The translations under genes and the position numbers were made by a program. Shown here in pieces: positions 54,905 to 63,980 of a stretch of DNA of 64,000 nucleotides. How positions within the stretch are numbered: position 1 is the first letter of the stretch; each line of letters starts with the position of its first letter. Source of the DNA: Lepidostoma basale (Eukaryota; Arthropoda; Insecta; Trichoptera; Lepidostomatidae); contig JAHDVF020000840.1 of NCBI GenBank assembly GCA_022606425.2, positions 3,472,001 to 3,536,000 on the forward strand. The letters are read 5' to 3'. The notes below the pieces were generated by a model, which did not search any database, was not told the DNA's origin, and saw only the letters and a list, made by a program, of their open reading frames with translations.

Positions 54905-55134
54905 TTTTGTATAAAACAGGTCGTTCGAACCCAATTACTGTATATAATTTATTTTACCTATTATATTGATTCTCAATACGTGTGATAAGTATAGCCAGTC
55001 TATCACCATTTTATTGTCACGTGAATTCTACACCAGACCAAATACAGTGTGAGAATCACACTGCCATCGTCGAAAATCGAACCCGGGACCTTCGGTATAG
55101 CAGTTATAGCTTTTGCCACTCTGATACGAAGGTG
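54905..55134 (-). mobile_element. tRNA-derived SINE, tail type B
   Basis: Minus strand: tRNA-like head with GGTTCGATTTTCG in place of a perfect B box, body CAGTGTGATTCTCACACTGT, and the poly-A-ended tail (ACAGTAATTGGGTTCGAACG) shared with 3760-3977. Confidence 0.82.
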
Positions 55135-55274
55135 TTTGTTTATGCTTCCTTTGATAATGCCTAAGAAAGGGGAAATTAAATAAGAAATAAAAACAATACT
55201 TTAATTATATACATATATGAAATTCCTAAAATAATGACGCTTACATCATAATTAATTCCTTAAATGTTTTTTTT

Positions 55275-55490
55275 TTCATCTAAGCCTTGTGGTCTGTTTC
55301 TTAGGAGGAATCGGTCTCCTGCGAGGTCCACTCCCAACTGTCGATCCACCTATGATGGTCTGCCTCGGTGGTCGACTACTAGGGTTGGCCGTGCAACACA
55401 ATGAAAGGGTGTCTGGATGTATCTATTATTCCCACGTGTGCATACCAGTATCTTCTCCGTTGCCTCCCTCACCTAATGACATCCACAACT
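55275..55490 (-). mobile_element. LINE 3' fragment, RTE-like (DWYGHIQRM type), downstream half
   Basis: Minus strand: HTWE-like then LHGQP (TGCACGGCCAACCC), ADHHRWIDSWEWTSQE and ETD. Same tail as 45240-45530. The upstream half is at 55668-55745; a plus-strand LINE separates them. Confidence 0.65.
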
Positions 55491-55665
55491 CATATATTTC
55501 CCAAAGGAACGACCACCGAGCCGCTGTTCCGATCAAATCAGGAATCTGACTGACCTCTCATTAGCTGCAGCCTGGAGACTGACGGGTGACAGGAGCGCAT
55601 GGCGTGCCATGGTCAATGGTTTACAGAATAGACACGACCCTCAATTATGAGGAATACGACTGAGA
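55490..55665 (+). mobile_element. LINE 3' fragment, RTE-like, nested
   Basis: Plus strand: KERPPSRCSDQIRNLTDLSL, then AAWRLTGDRSAWRAMVNGLQ and NRHDPQL-stop. A classic RTE terminus. Confidence 0.75.
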
Positions 55666-55667
55666 AG

Positions 55668-55745
55668 AAGTGAAGTCCTAATTCTGTCGCGTATTGTCTT
55701 GCTGGATATAATTCTAAGTGTCTTCATTTCTGACACTCGTCAGTG
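55668..55745 (-). mobile_element. LINE fragment, upstream half of the interrupted copy
   Basis: Minus strand: SEMKTLRIISSKTIRDRIRT, the block that normally precedes the WYGHIQRM segment. Confidence 0.65.
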
Positions 55746-55847
55746 CATTTTTTTGTGATTGTGGTGTCCGCCCTTATACTCACAAATTTTTACAAAGTGA
55801 ATTCATATACTCATCTTTAAAATGTATTATTAAAATAACGAGATTTC

Positions 55848-56109
55848 AGTTATTATTACTATTATTTTATTGAATAGCTGTTTACGAGTACATCATTACA
55901 CCGCGAGCCAAATCGATGTAAGAGTTTATAGCTATCATATTGATTCTCGTGGCATGTGATAGGTAGCTAATCTATCGCCAATTTATTATCATGTGAATTT
56001 TACACCAGACCAAATACAGTAATGAAAATCACACTGCCATTGCCGGGAATCGAACCCAGGACCTTCGGTGTGGCAGTCATAACACTTACCACTCGGCGAC
56101 GAAGGTCGT
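55848..56109 (-). mobile_element. tRNA-derived SINE, tail type A
   Basis: Minus strand: A box (CGAGTGGTAAGTG) and B box (GGTTCGATTCCC), body, then CATCGATTTGGCTCGCGGTG and an ATT-rich tail at 55850-55868. Best-preserved head in the window. Confidence 0.88.
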
Positions 56110-56119
56110 CATTGTTAGT

Positions 56120-56765
56120 TATAAAATAGGATAAAATACTTAAGTCATCTTCTCAAATCAAATCTCCGTATTAGTAAATTGTTGATCCATGCGATTTGAA
56201 ATATTCTCATCAAATGTAGATTCTCGAAGTAATCTTAAATGAAGATAACGAGATGGAGATGGGCAAAAGGTCTATATGTAGGCCTACATTGGTACGCGAT
56301 TGGGAAGAGAACAATCATTATTAAGGCTGAATTTAATGAAAAGCTAATACGTCAATGTTTCACTTGGCTGCGGAAAAGTAAATTAAAAGTATTTTATATA
56401 CCAAAGTTTTATAATTAATTATAGATTCTTTAGGATTTATTGTTTCTTGAACAATGTTGTAAAATTTCTATTAATTAATTACTTTTTTTTTACTGGCGGA
56501 ATCAATTCCATTAGATTTTCGTAGATACAAATAATAGATGATTAATAAATAAATGTACGAGAGATGAACAATACGAACACGGCTGACAATCAGCTAGCGA
56601 CATACTTTATTATATTGTGGTAGGGTTACAAGATACAAGTAGTGAAAACAAATAGTATATAATCTTGAACCTGTTTATAGAAATTATGTGTTTGGTGGAG
56701 GTGGATACTTTTACGCATCGACAGAGAAGAATTAAAATTTAATCTATAGAAATCTAAGTTAAAAT
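56120..56765. other. Non-coding with an HL5 arm remnant
   Basis: TTTATTGTTTCTTGAACAAT near 56435 is the HL5 outer arm seen also at 24040, 35175 and 59370. Otherwise nothing. Confidence 0.4.
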
Positions 56766-56774
56766 GTATTCTGT

Positions 56775-57215
56775 TCTTTCGGTATCATGTCAGGTCCCCC
56801 CAACGTTGGCGATCACTGTAGCAATGGCATCTCTATCGTGCGCCACTTGGATCAGGTTCTGAACTCTTGTTATTCCTGTCCACTCTTTGATGTTCTGCAG
56901 CCAGGACTGCTGCCTTCTACCGATTCCCCGACGTCCCTCCACTTTACCCATTAATATCCGTCGAAGGAGATGGTATTTTTCTCCTCTTAATGACCCAAAT
57001 ATGAGACCTTTCTAATTTTCGCACTCGACAACAGCTCTCTATTGGCTCTGGCTCTCTGTTGTACGTCTGCATTACTGATCCTATCGGTCCACGGTATACG
57101 GAGCATTTTGCGGTATATCCATATCTCGAAAGCTTCCAACCGGTTCATTACATTCACATTCAGAGTCCAGGTTTCGCAGCCATATAGTAGAACAGACCAT
57201 ATATAATATAATGTT
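56775..57215 (-). mobile_element. LINE 3' fragment, RTE-like (LGHIL type)
   Basis: Minus strand: TRLEAFEIWIYRKMLRIPWT-type codons at about 57090-57150, a REL-containing segment, GRRGIGRRQQSWLQNIKEWT near 56890-56940, ending before GGGGACCTGACATGATACC. Stops are present; no GAA tail. Confidence 0.75.
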
Positions 57216-57364
57216 TAATCATTCTTTGTTGGAGTTTCAAGTTAAGATTTTCGTTGCAAAATGATGTTCTCATTTTATTAAATGCAACTCGTGCAACTTA
57301 AATTCAATTTCATTTCAATGTCCGGGTCAAGCGGTGCGCAAAAGCGCAAAAATGTATTCTAAAA

Positions 57365-57470
57365 TTAAATAAATAATATGAGTGAAAACAAATATTTTCT
57401 CCAAGTTTTATCACAATTTATGGAAATTACGTTCCGCCTTTCTAAGACATTATCAAATGTTGATATTTTG
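57365..57470 (-). ncRNA. Hammerhead-like motif, family HL5
   Basis: Minus strand: TTGATAA, one T, stem II GTCTT with AAGGC (one mismatch), GGAA in place of GAAA, ACGTAA. Decayed copy at 57424-57465. Confidence 0.35.
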
Positions 57471-57617
57471 ATAATAAGTGATTTAACTCATATTAATTAA
57501 TAATGAATTGTATAGTCATAAAGTAAGTTCAGAAACATCAAACTATTCAAAGTTTATTATATTTTGGTGTATACGACATATTTACTAATTTACTTACTTT
57601 AGATATATAATTAATTA

Positions 57618-57755
57618 AGAAGTTGAGGGAGACCCCCCACACGATATTTTGGTGACATAAGACAAATTGCTGTTAACTGGATGCAAAAAGCACAATATAG
57701 GAATGGGTGGAGAAATATAGTAGAAGCCTATCTCCAACAATGGACCACATAATAC
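57618..57755 (+). mobile_element. LINE 3' fragment, RTE-like
   Basis: GTTAACTGGATGCAAAAAGC encodes VNWMQKAQ, followed by RNGWRNIVEAYLQQWTT-stop, the terminus of a KWQWAGH-type RTE tail. Confidence 0.6.
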
Positions 57756-57759
57756 AAAT

Positions 57760-58600
57760 AGTTTAGAAATACAATGTCAATACTATGGGATTTCTTACAT
57801 ATTTGCTCAATGCAATATAGAATTTTTTGCATATTTTTCCCGGATAAATATTTATTAAAATATTTATCCGGGCCTTAAAAACACAGAAATTTAAAATGTC
57901 ACTTAGTGACTAAATATAGAAAAAAAAAGTTTATTCAAGTGCGATGTTTAAAAGATAGAATACCATATAATATTCTAATTACTAGTCTTATGAAGCTATC
58001 TTTTAAAATGAATTAATATATTATTTATACAAATACAAGCGACTTTTTACTAGAACTTTTAAGTTAATTCGTGGAAATGATTTGTTTCACTTTGCTAAGG
58101 TGAGGCAAAACAATAAAAAAATACTTTCATTCCCATAAAATTCAATAATACTTCTTGAAAACATACGTTTTCATTCGTATTATTTAAAATAGTATATGGA
58201 GTAATGATGTAAATCTTCATTTCAATTTTGTATGAAGAATTACATTTTTGTTATTAAGTAGCAATACATATGTATATAAAGCGCCCTCGGTGAGTTATTC
58301 ACGAAAAAGCACTTTAAAAATAGCTGAATTATTATTATGATCTACATAAAAATATATATGTTTATCGACATATTATTAGAAACGATGAAATAATTTACAA
58401 CAGGAATTATTGTTAAAATTAACCTATTATCCCTTTACTCGGAAATCGTATTAATTGATCTTGATAACTCCTACGATTTCTGAAAATTTCGTAACACTTC
58501 TCTTTGTATCTATATTTAATGTCAGGAAAATGCTTCGGTGAATTATTAACAAAGCTGTTGTTTACTACGGGTTTCTGAAAACATAAAGTCATTCTCTTAA
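57760..58600. other. AT-rich, with HL5 and CR1/L2 3' remnants
   Basis: 58070-58185 is a decayed HL5 repeat (AATGATTTGTTTCAC, CATACGTTTTCATTCGTATT). 58262-58340 is a short copy of the CR1/L2 3' end: GCGCCCTCGGTGAGTTATTC, GCACTTTAAAAATAGC, ATTATTATTAT. Confidence 0.5.
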
Positions 58601-58603
58601 GGG

Positions 58604-59113
58604 TACAGCCACACCGGAGTGTCAAGGTAAGAGGCTAGGTGGGAGTCTTAATTTGACTTGCCACACTCTAAACACTCGGAGATTTCGGCGATTGTAGCGC
58701 CGCAGTGATCTTTTATGGTACTAACCACAATAAATAAATATCCAATTTGAAAATAAATGTGAGTTTATAAATTTATGATCCTTAAATTTGTGGTCACTGA
58801 TTATTAGTACTCTTTGCTTCAATTGATTAATTCATAAAATAAAGTAAATATAAAAGGTTTCATCGATTTTGTGACATTTGGGAATAGTACGAATTGACAG
58901 CGCCGTCATTAGTTCCGTCTAATTGTGGTTAGTACCATAAATGATCACCGTGGCGCTACAATCGCCGAAATGTCCAAGCGTTTACCACACGTGGCTTGGC
59001 GCGCTTGGCGCGAAGTGTATAGCGTGGCCGGTCTCATAATACGCCATACGTTGGTTCGCCAGGTGTTCATCTTAACTCCTACCCTGGCACTCCGGTGTGG
59101 CCGTACCCTAAGC
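58604..59113. mobile_element. Foldback DNA element of unknown family
   Basis: Inverted ends AGGGTACAGCCACACCGGAG and CTCCGGTGTGGCCGTACCCT, with arms extending inward: GATTTCGGCGATTGTAGCGC and TGGTACTAACCACAAT have mirrors near 58925-58975. The arms exceed 100 bp with gaps. The centre (58735-58920) is AT-rich. Target duplication is not clear. No coding potential. Confidence 0.8.
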
Positions 59114-59318
59114 GAAAGATATCGAGCGCTGGAGGTGGAACCACTTGTAAACTACAAATGTATATTACAAATGAAAATGAAACCTTTAAACATTGAAATG
59201 TTATTTTCGCATAAAGATAATATTTACAAACAACATTCATTTAAAAACTCCCAGAGCCATATTCGAAAAAAAACATTATAAATACAAATGAAAACGTCTG
59301 TTTTTTAAAGTAAATGGA

Positions 59319-59460
59319 ATGACATGTTGCGCCTTTCTAAGGCATTAAAAATTAATCTTTTTTTTAGAGTTTCTTGAACAATAATGTCAAGTGTAATACA
59401 ATGATGTAAAAAAATGATAATGCCTTAGACAGGCGATACATGTCATTCACATAAAATGTA
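59319..59460. repeat. HL5 element with two divergent modules
   Basis: Minus module 59319-59350 (AATGCCTTAGAAAGGCG, CAACATGTCATT) and plus module 59408-59455 face outward around an arm pair containing TTCTTGAACAATAATGTCA. Confidence 0.65.
59408..59455 (+). ncRNA. Hammerhead-like motif, family HL5
   Basis: ATGATAA (59414-59420), one T, GCCT (59422-59425) with AGGC (59431-59434), GATA, palindrome ACATGT (59438-59443) and GTC. Family consensus by eye is UUGAUAA-U-GCCUU-AGA-AAGGC, then GAAA, CAUGUC, perfectly paired in stem II but with C3 and G8 of the hammerhead core replaced. Confidence 0.4.
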
Positions 59461-59469
59461 ATACAAGTT

Positions 59470-60028
59470 TTAAAAGCCCTAGAGCGATATCACCAACGCT
59501 GTCTACGTAGGATCCTAAATGTGAAATGGCAGGACAAACGGACAAATGAAAGCATACTTGCTGAGGTCAATATAACAAGTATTGAGGCTGCCATTATTCA
59601 GAAACAACTGCCTGAGACAAGACTCCCAAGGAAGATTATGTACTCTCAGCTTACCCAAGGAAAACGCTCACACGGTGGCCAGAGGAAACGCTTTAAGGAC
59701 TCCCTTAAAGGAAACCTACAAAAGACTGGCATCGACTGTGATTGCTGGGAAAAGACTGCAGAAGACAGACCTAGGTGGAGAACAGCAGCACATAGAGGCA
59801 CACAAGACTTTTAAGCACAGCGCAGAGATGACGTCGCAGAAAGGAGGAGGAAGAGAAAGGAAATACCACTGGGAGACGGTGACATCTCCATTACAAGCGC
59901 CTTCCCCTGCCCCAGATGCCCCAGAATATGTGGGTCCAGGATCAGGCTCTTCAGTCACATGCAGACTCACAACCGTGAAGGCCAGTCATCCTCGGATACG
60001 AGGGACAGCCGATGATGACGATGAATAA
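59470..60028 (+). mobile_element. LINE 3' fragment with a C-terminal zinc-finger-like end
   Basis: RYHQRCLRRILN-type start at 59490, VKWQDKRTNESILAEV, TSIEAAII, KRSHGGQRKRFKDSLKG, then after a frame change CPRCPRICGSRIRLFSHMQTH. The last block has the C-x2-C-x12-H-x3-H spacing of a C2H2-like finger, seen at the end of some invertebrate LINE proteins. Two frames are involved, so it is dead. Confidence 0.75.
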
Positions 60029-60094
60029 TACTTCTAGAATACAGACGTTTTTTATTCGTATTAATTATGAATAATTTGATACTGAAATTGCCCA

Positions 60095-60352
60095 AATATT
60101 CATAAGGCTGCCATGCAGAGGATGCCGTCATCGCGAACCCCAAAAAGATTGCTGGAGTGGCACCCAGGTGGTAGAAGACCAATTGGACGACCAAGGCTGC
60201 GATGGGAGGATGAAGTTGGGAGAGATGGGGCAAGATTATTAAGAGTGTCGGATTGGAGGGTCGAAGCGGAGGAGAGGAGGAGTTGGAGGCGAAGAATACT
60301 GGAGGCTAAGGCTCGAAATGGGCTGTAGGGCCATCGAAGAACAAGAAGAAGA
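60095..60352 (+). mobile_element. LINE 3' fragment, RTE-like (MPSSRTPKRLL type)
   Basis: Open 71-residue frame: AMQRMPSSRTPKRLLEWHPG, RRPIGRPRLRWEDEVGRD, SDWRVEAEERRSWRRRILEA, stop, then AGAACAAGAAGAAGA. Same tail plan as other RTE-like copies. Confidence 0.8.
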
Positions 60353-60359
60353 TTCATAA

Positions 60360-60835
60360 TAGTTTCTTCAGTCTATATTCTTTCCTGATTCATTCGCAAT
60401 TCCTAAATAATATCCTTATATTATATTATGACCTTTACACGGGTCTCCCTAGCTATGTCGTAACACAACTTGTATAATGAAGCATCTTTTTACTGAAACT
60501 TCAGATAACTTGCCCGGGGCAGCGGTGAGATACGCCATCATTATGTAAGATTAATAGTAAAATTAAAAGGTCCCTTCAGAAGTCACCGGCATCTGTTTAC
60601 CGCCCGTGTAGCTGTCGCCCGCTTGTGTCAGGAGCCGCCCACCGCAACGCGCCCAGCCTAACCAAACCCAAATGAAATCTAACCACACCCAACCTTACCT
60701 TTCTGCCATCAGCCGTAATGGCCTGGGATAATGGTGAATCATTTTCGATTATTTCACACGAGTTAATGCGAAATTCACATACATATACAATCATACAATA
60801 TTATAAATGTAAAATGAAATATTTATAACATTTTG
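60360..60835. other. Non-coding; short shared segment at the end
   Basis: 60595-60665 is GC-rich without a frame. 60835-60890 (CATTTTGAATGTATACAAAT and onward to GCGGGTTATCATTTT) is repeated at 39970-40035, in each case next to a mobile element. Confidence 0.4.
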
Positions 60836-60894
60836 AATGTATACAAATACTTGTAGACGAATACTGGATTTTATCCATTGCGGGTTATCATTTT

Positions 60895-61310
60895 TATGAG
60901 ATCTCTTAGACGAATGTGTAGATACTTTGTGTATGATAGAGTGTCGAATGAAAATATAAGAAGTGAATGCGGTCCGAATGATGGTGTCATTAACAAAATA
61001 ATGAAAGGATCATTAAGATGGTTTGGACAAATGGAAAGAATGAATGAAGAAAGAATGGTAAAAAAATTATATGTTAATGATGTAAATGGAATCAGAAATA
61101 GAGGAACACCAAGGAAAACGTGGCACAATCAAATAAATCAAATATTGAATGTCAGCCATGTGAGGAGTCAGAGAAATCGACGCGCGTGCATGACACGATG
61201 TATGAATGTTGAGGAATCGAGAGAAATATGTCAGAAAAGAAAAGTGTGGCAGTCCATTCTTTCTGCCTACCCCTTCGGGGAGACGGCGTGATGGTTAGTT
61301 AGTTAGTTAG
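60895..61310 (+). mobile_element. (TTAG)-tailed LINE, complete 3' end
   Basis: Open frame to the stop after AYPFGETA: MRSLRRMCRYFVYDRVSNEN, LRWFGQMERMNEERMVKKLY, NRGTPRKTWHNQINQILNV, CMNVEESREICQKRKVWQSI. The stop overlaps GACGGCGTGATGG, directly followed by GTTAGTTAGTTAGTTAGTTT. It defines the true end of the family. Confidence 0.9.
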
Positions 61311-61332
61311 TTTGGGTTATAATTTTTTTAAG

Positions 61333-61960
61333 GATTGATTGTATCTCAATAGAGACGAAGGCCATTCGGCGACGGAAATTCATTCTCAACTGACAGAAGT
61401 GTATGGAGAAACGTTCATGAGTGTTCAAATGGTGCGCAAGTGGTGCAAAGAATTCAAAGAAGGGCGCTCAGACGTCCACGACGAACTGCGGTCCGGACGG
61501 CCATCGCATCGGTCAGTGACGAAACGATTGCGAAAGTGGAAGCGGCAATGCTGGCAGATCGAAGACTGACGGTTCGGGAGCTTAGCGAGATGATTCAAGA
61601 TGTCAGCAAGACAACTATAGATCCATTTTCAACAGGAAAACGCTGGTCCGCATAAAGCCCGCGTCACCACCGCGCTCATTGAGAAATTCGGATGGGAGAT
61701 CGTCCTTCACCCACTATACAGTCCGGACTTGACCCCGAGCGACTACCATATTTTGATTTGTACATACCTGATTTGTAGAAACAACACGGTGGAACGCATT
61801 TTGCAAACGAAAAAGGCGGGAGACTTCTCTGACCAGGGAATGAAAAATATGGTGACCCGGATGAAAAATTGCATCGAAGTCAACGGGGACTATGTATAAA
61901 AATAGTTGAAAGTCTAAGCTTTCCAATGATGTATTGCTCGTTGTAAATAAAAGTGGTTTT
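61333..61960 (+). mobile_element. Mariner transposon remnant fused to a TTAA-element end
   Basis: The first ~25 bp (TTGTATCTCAATAGAGACGA at 61338) are the terminus of the TTAA family, joined without a gap to mariner coding sequence. No mariner inverted repeat is recognisable at either side. Confidence 0.7.
61363..61899 (+). pseudogene. Mariner transposase, deleted and frameshifted
   Basis: Transposase of the mariner family, which cuts and pastes at TA. Seen in order: GHSATEIHSQLTEVYGETFM and MVRKWCKEFKEGR (helix-turn-helix, about 61363-61480), RSGRPSHRS linker, then in another frame DETIAKVEAAMLADRRLTVR and ELSEMIQD, then a jump to ENAGPHKARVTTALIEKFGW and LHPLYSPDLTPSDYH, ending NGDYV-stop. 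The first catalytic Asp region is deleted, and the second (normally Asp before N/S-A) is Glu. The third (SPDLTPSD) remains. Confidence 0.85.
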
Positions 61961-61994
61961 CATTGTGAAAAAAATAGGGAAACCTAATTTACGG

Positions 61995-62395
61995 AAAACC
62001 TGGGTTGTGTTTATTTTGACAGTGACCGGTTTTGCCAACAGATTTTGTCGATGCCAGCGAGCCTGACGAAACTGGTAAAAATAAAGACAACAAGTGGAAG
62101 CAGTTAATAATAAACTTCGTTTTATTTAATTACATGTATTAAATAATAATTAAATAAAACGAAGTTTTTTAACTACTTCCACTTTGGTCTTTATTTAGAC
62201 AGCGACCGGTTTCGCCAGGCTCGCTGGCATCGAAAGACTTTGACCAGTCTATCGATGCCAGCGAGCCTGGCGAAACCGGTCGCTTTCTAAATAAAGACAA
62301 AAGTGGAAGTCGTTAAAAAATATTGTTTTATTTAATTATTATTTAAAATGAACTTCCATCAAGAGATTTTAGTAAAATCATTTGATTATCTTACA
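61995..62395. repeat. HL3 foldback cluster, three modules
   Basis: One plus module (about 62046-62080) is followed by a divergent pair: minus 62201-62240 and plus 62245-62290. Arms AACTACTTCCACTTT and AAAGTGGAAGTCGTT flank the pair, and the tail CTTCCATCAAGAGATTTTAG ends it. It contains the only head-to-head HL3 pair in the window. Confidence 0.75.
62245..62290 (+). ncRNA. Hammerhead-like motif, family HL3
   Basis: CTATCGA (62248-62254), one T, GCCAG with CTGGC (5 bp), GAAA, ACCGGT, GTC. Stem I CAGT/GCTT is mostly paired. G5 and A6 of the canonical core are both changed. Confidence 0.45.
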
Positions 62396-62399
62396 TGTA

Positions 62400-62940
62400 T
62401 TATTTAAATTAATGAAATTTCTTAAAGTGAATTAAAATTTTCTATGTAGAGAGTAATTTTATTTTAAGTTCATTGTCGTTAATATTAAATTTTACTACAA
62501 ATAAATCTGCTTATAAAATATTTAACATAAAATTTTCATCTCAAATTCCATCCAAAAGATTAGATATTTTACAAATAAATGAATGTCGTACTACGAAGAT
62601 AATGTTGTAAATGCGAAAAAAACTACTTCGTAGATTTCATTGTCGAAACGTCAGGTTGAATTTGTATAGCAGCAACAATGTAAGCACATATTACATTATT
62701 CGCTGAGTGGGAGGGTGGCGAGACATCTAAAAAAAGGTCGCCATGACAGGCGAAAGGAATCTCCAAAGAATGATGATTAAAAAGTAGACATTTATTATAT
62801 CATGTACGTCTGGAGCCAATAGATTAGTGTCTGGATGTACTTTAAGTGAATTTGAAACCAAGTCCAATTAGTTACTTGTTAAACGTACACGAGATGAAAA
62901 GATTATATTTTTTTTTATGCACTGTTAAATTAAATAAACT
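62400..62940. other. AT-rich non-coding
   Basis: No recognised feature; 62700-62750 is slightly GC-richer. Confidence 0.4.
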
Positions 62941-62944
62941 TTGT

Positions 62945-63385
62945 TTTAAGAAGGATGTAGAAGTAGAATAAATGCAGTAGAAATGAGATCTCTTAGACGA
63001 ATGTGTGGATACTCTGTGTATGATAGAGTGTCGAATGAAAATAGAGGAAGTGAATGCGGTGCGAATGATGGTGTCATGAACAAAATAATGAAAGAATCAT
63101 TAAGATGGTTTGGACATATGGAAAGAATGAGTAAAGAAAGAATGGTAAAAACATTATATGTTAATGATGTAAATGGAACCAGAAATAGAGGAAAACCGAG
63201 GAAAACGTGGCACGATCAAATAAATCAAATATTGATTGTCGGCCATGTGAGGAATCAGAGAAATCGACGCGGGTGCATGACACGATGTATGAAAGTTGAG
63301 GAAGCGAGAGAAATACGTCAGGAAAGAAAAGTGTGGCAGTCCATTATTTCTTAGTGATGGTTAGTTAGTTAGTTAGTTAGTTTTT
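62945..63385 (+). mobile_element. (TTAG)-tailed LINE, 3' end
   Basis: Open frame 62983-63354 with MCGYSVYDRVSNENRGSE, LRWFGHMERMSKERM, NRGKPRKTWHDQINQIL and EEAREIRQERKVWQSII. The usual TCTGCC...GGGGAGAC block is deleted, so the frame runs straight into AGTGATGG and GTTAGTTAGTTAGTTAG. Confidence 0.88.
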
Positions 63386-63387
63386 TT

Positions 63388-63505
63388 TAAGCATCACAGT
63401 TGTATTTTTATTTTTCGCAACAGCTGTTTCGTTAACCTATGTAGACAAAGGTTAATGAAACAGCTGTCGCAAAAAATAAAAATATACTTGTGATAATTAA
63501 AACAA
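63388..63505. repeat. HL2 foldback element
   Basis: CATCACAGTTGTATTTTTAT and TTTCGCAACAGCTGTTTCGT on the left mirror GAAACAGCTGTCGC and AAATAAAAATATACTTGTGA on the right. The centre ACCTATGTAGACAAAGGT replaces the CUGANGA box, so both modules are incomplete. Confidence 0.65.
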
Positions 63506-63519
63506 TTATTTTTAATTTC

Positions 63520-63980
63520 ATCATCAGCCGTCTGTCATCCACTGCTGCCTCTCCCAAAGCACGCAACCGCCCCCTATCCATTGCCGTTTTCACCTCTAGC
63601 AATCCATGTCTAGCAATCCTCTTCAGATCGTCGGTCCAGCGGGCAGGGGGACGTCCAACTCTGCCGAATCCTGTACGCGGTCTCCACTCTAGAACCCGTC
63701 TCCCCCATCAGCCATCGGTTCTCCGACAGATATTGCGAGCCCATCGCCACTTCAGCCCCCCATCCTCAGAGCCACCTCAGCCACCTTGATTTGTTGTCGA
63801 ATAGATTGGTTTCTAAATCTGTCGCTCAAGGTTATTCCAAGCATGGTTTTTTCCATGGCGCGTTGGGCGACCTTGAATCTGTAGACTAGACCTTTTTCAG
63901 TGTCCACGTCTCGGCTCCGTACGTCATGACTGGCAAGACCCATTGGTTGAAGACTTTAGTCTTGAGGTATTGTGGTATTT
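63520..63980 (-). mobile_element. LINE 3' fragment, RTE-like (KWRWAGH type)
   Basis: Minus strand from the window edge: KVAQRAMEKTMLGITLSDR, FRNQSIRQQIKVAEVALRM, LKWRWARNICR-type codons, RRVLEWRPRTGFGRVGRPPA and RWTDDLKRIARH. Frame breaks near 63750. The copy continues beyond position 64000. Confidence 0.8.

Noticed and set aside
58925..59281. 118-codon frame across the foldback element
   Set aside because: It lies within an inverted arm that reads nonsense in the mirror copy; no domain.
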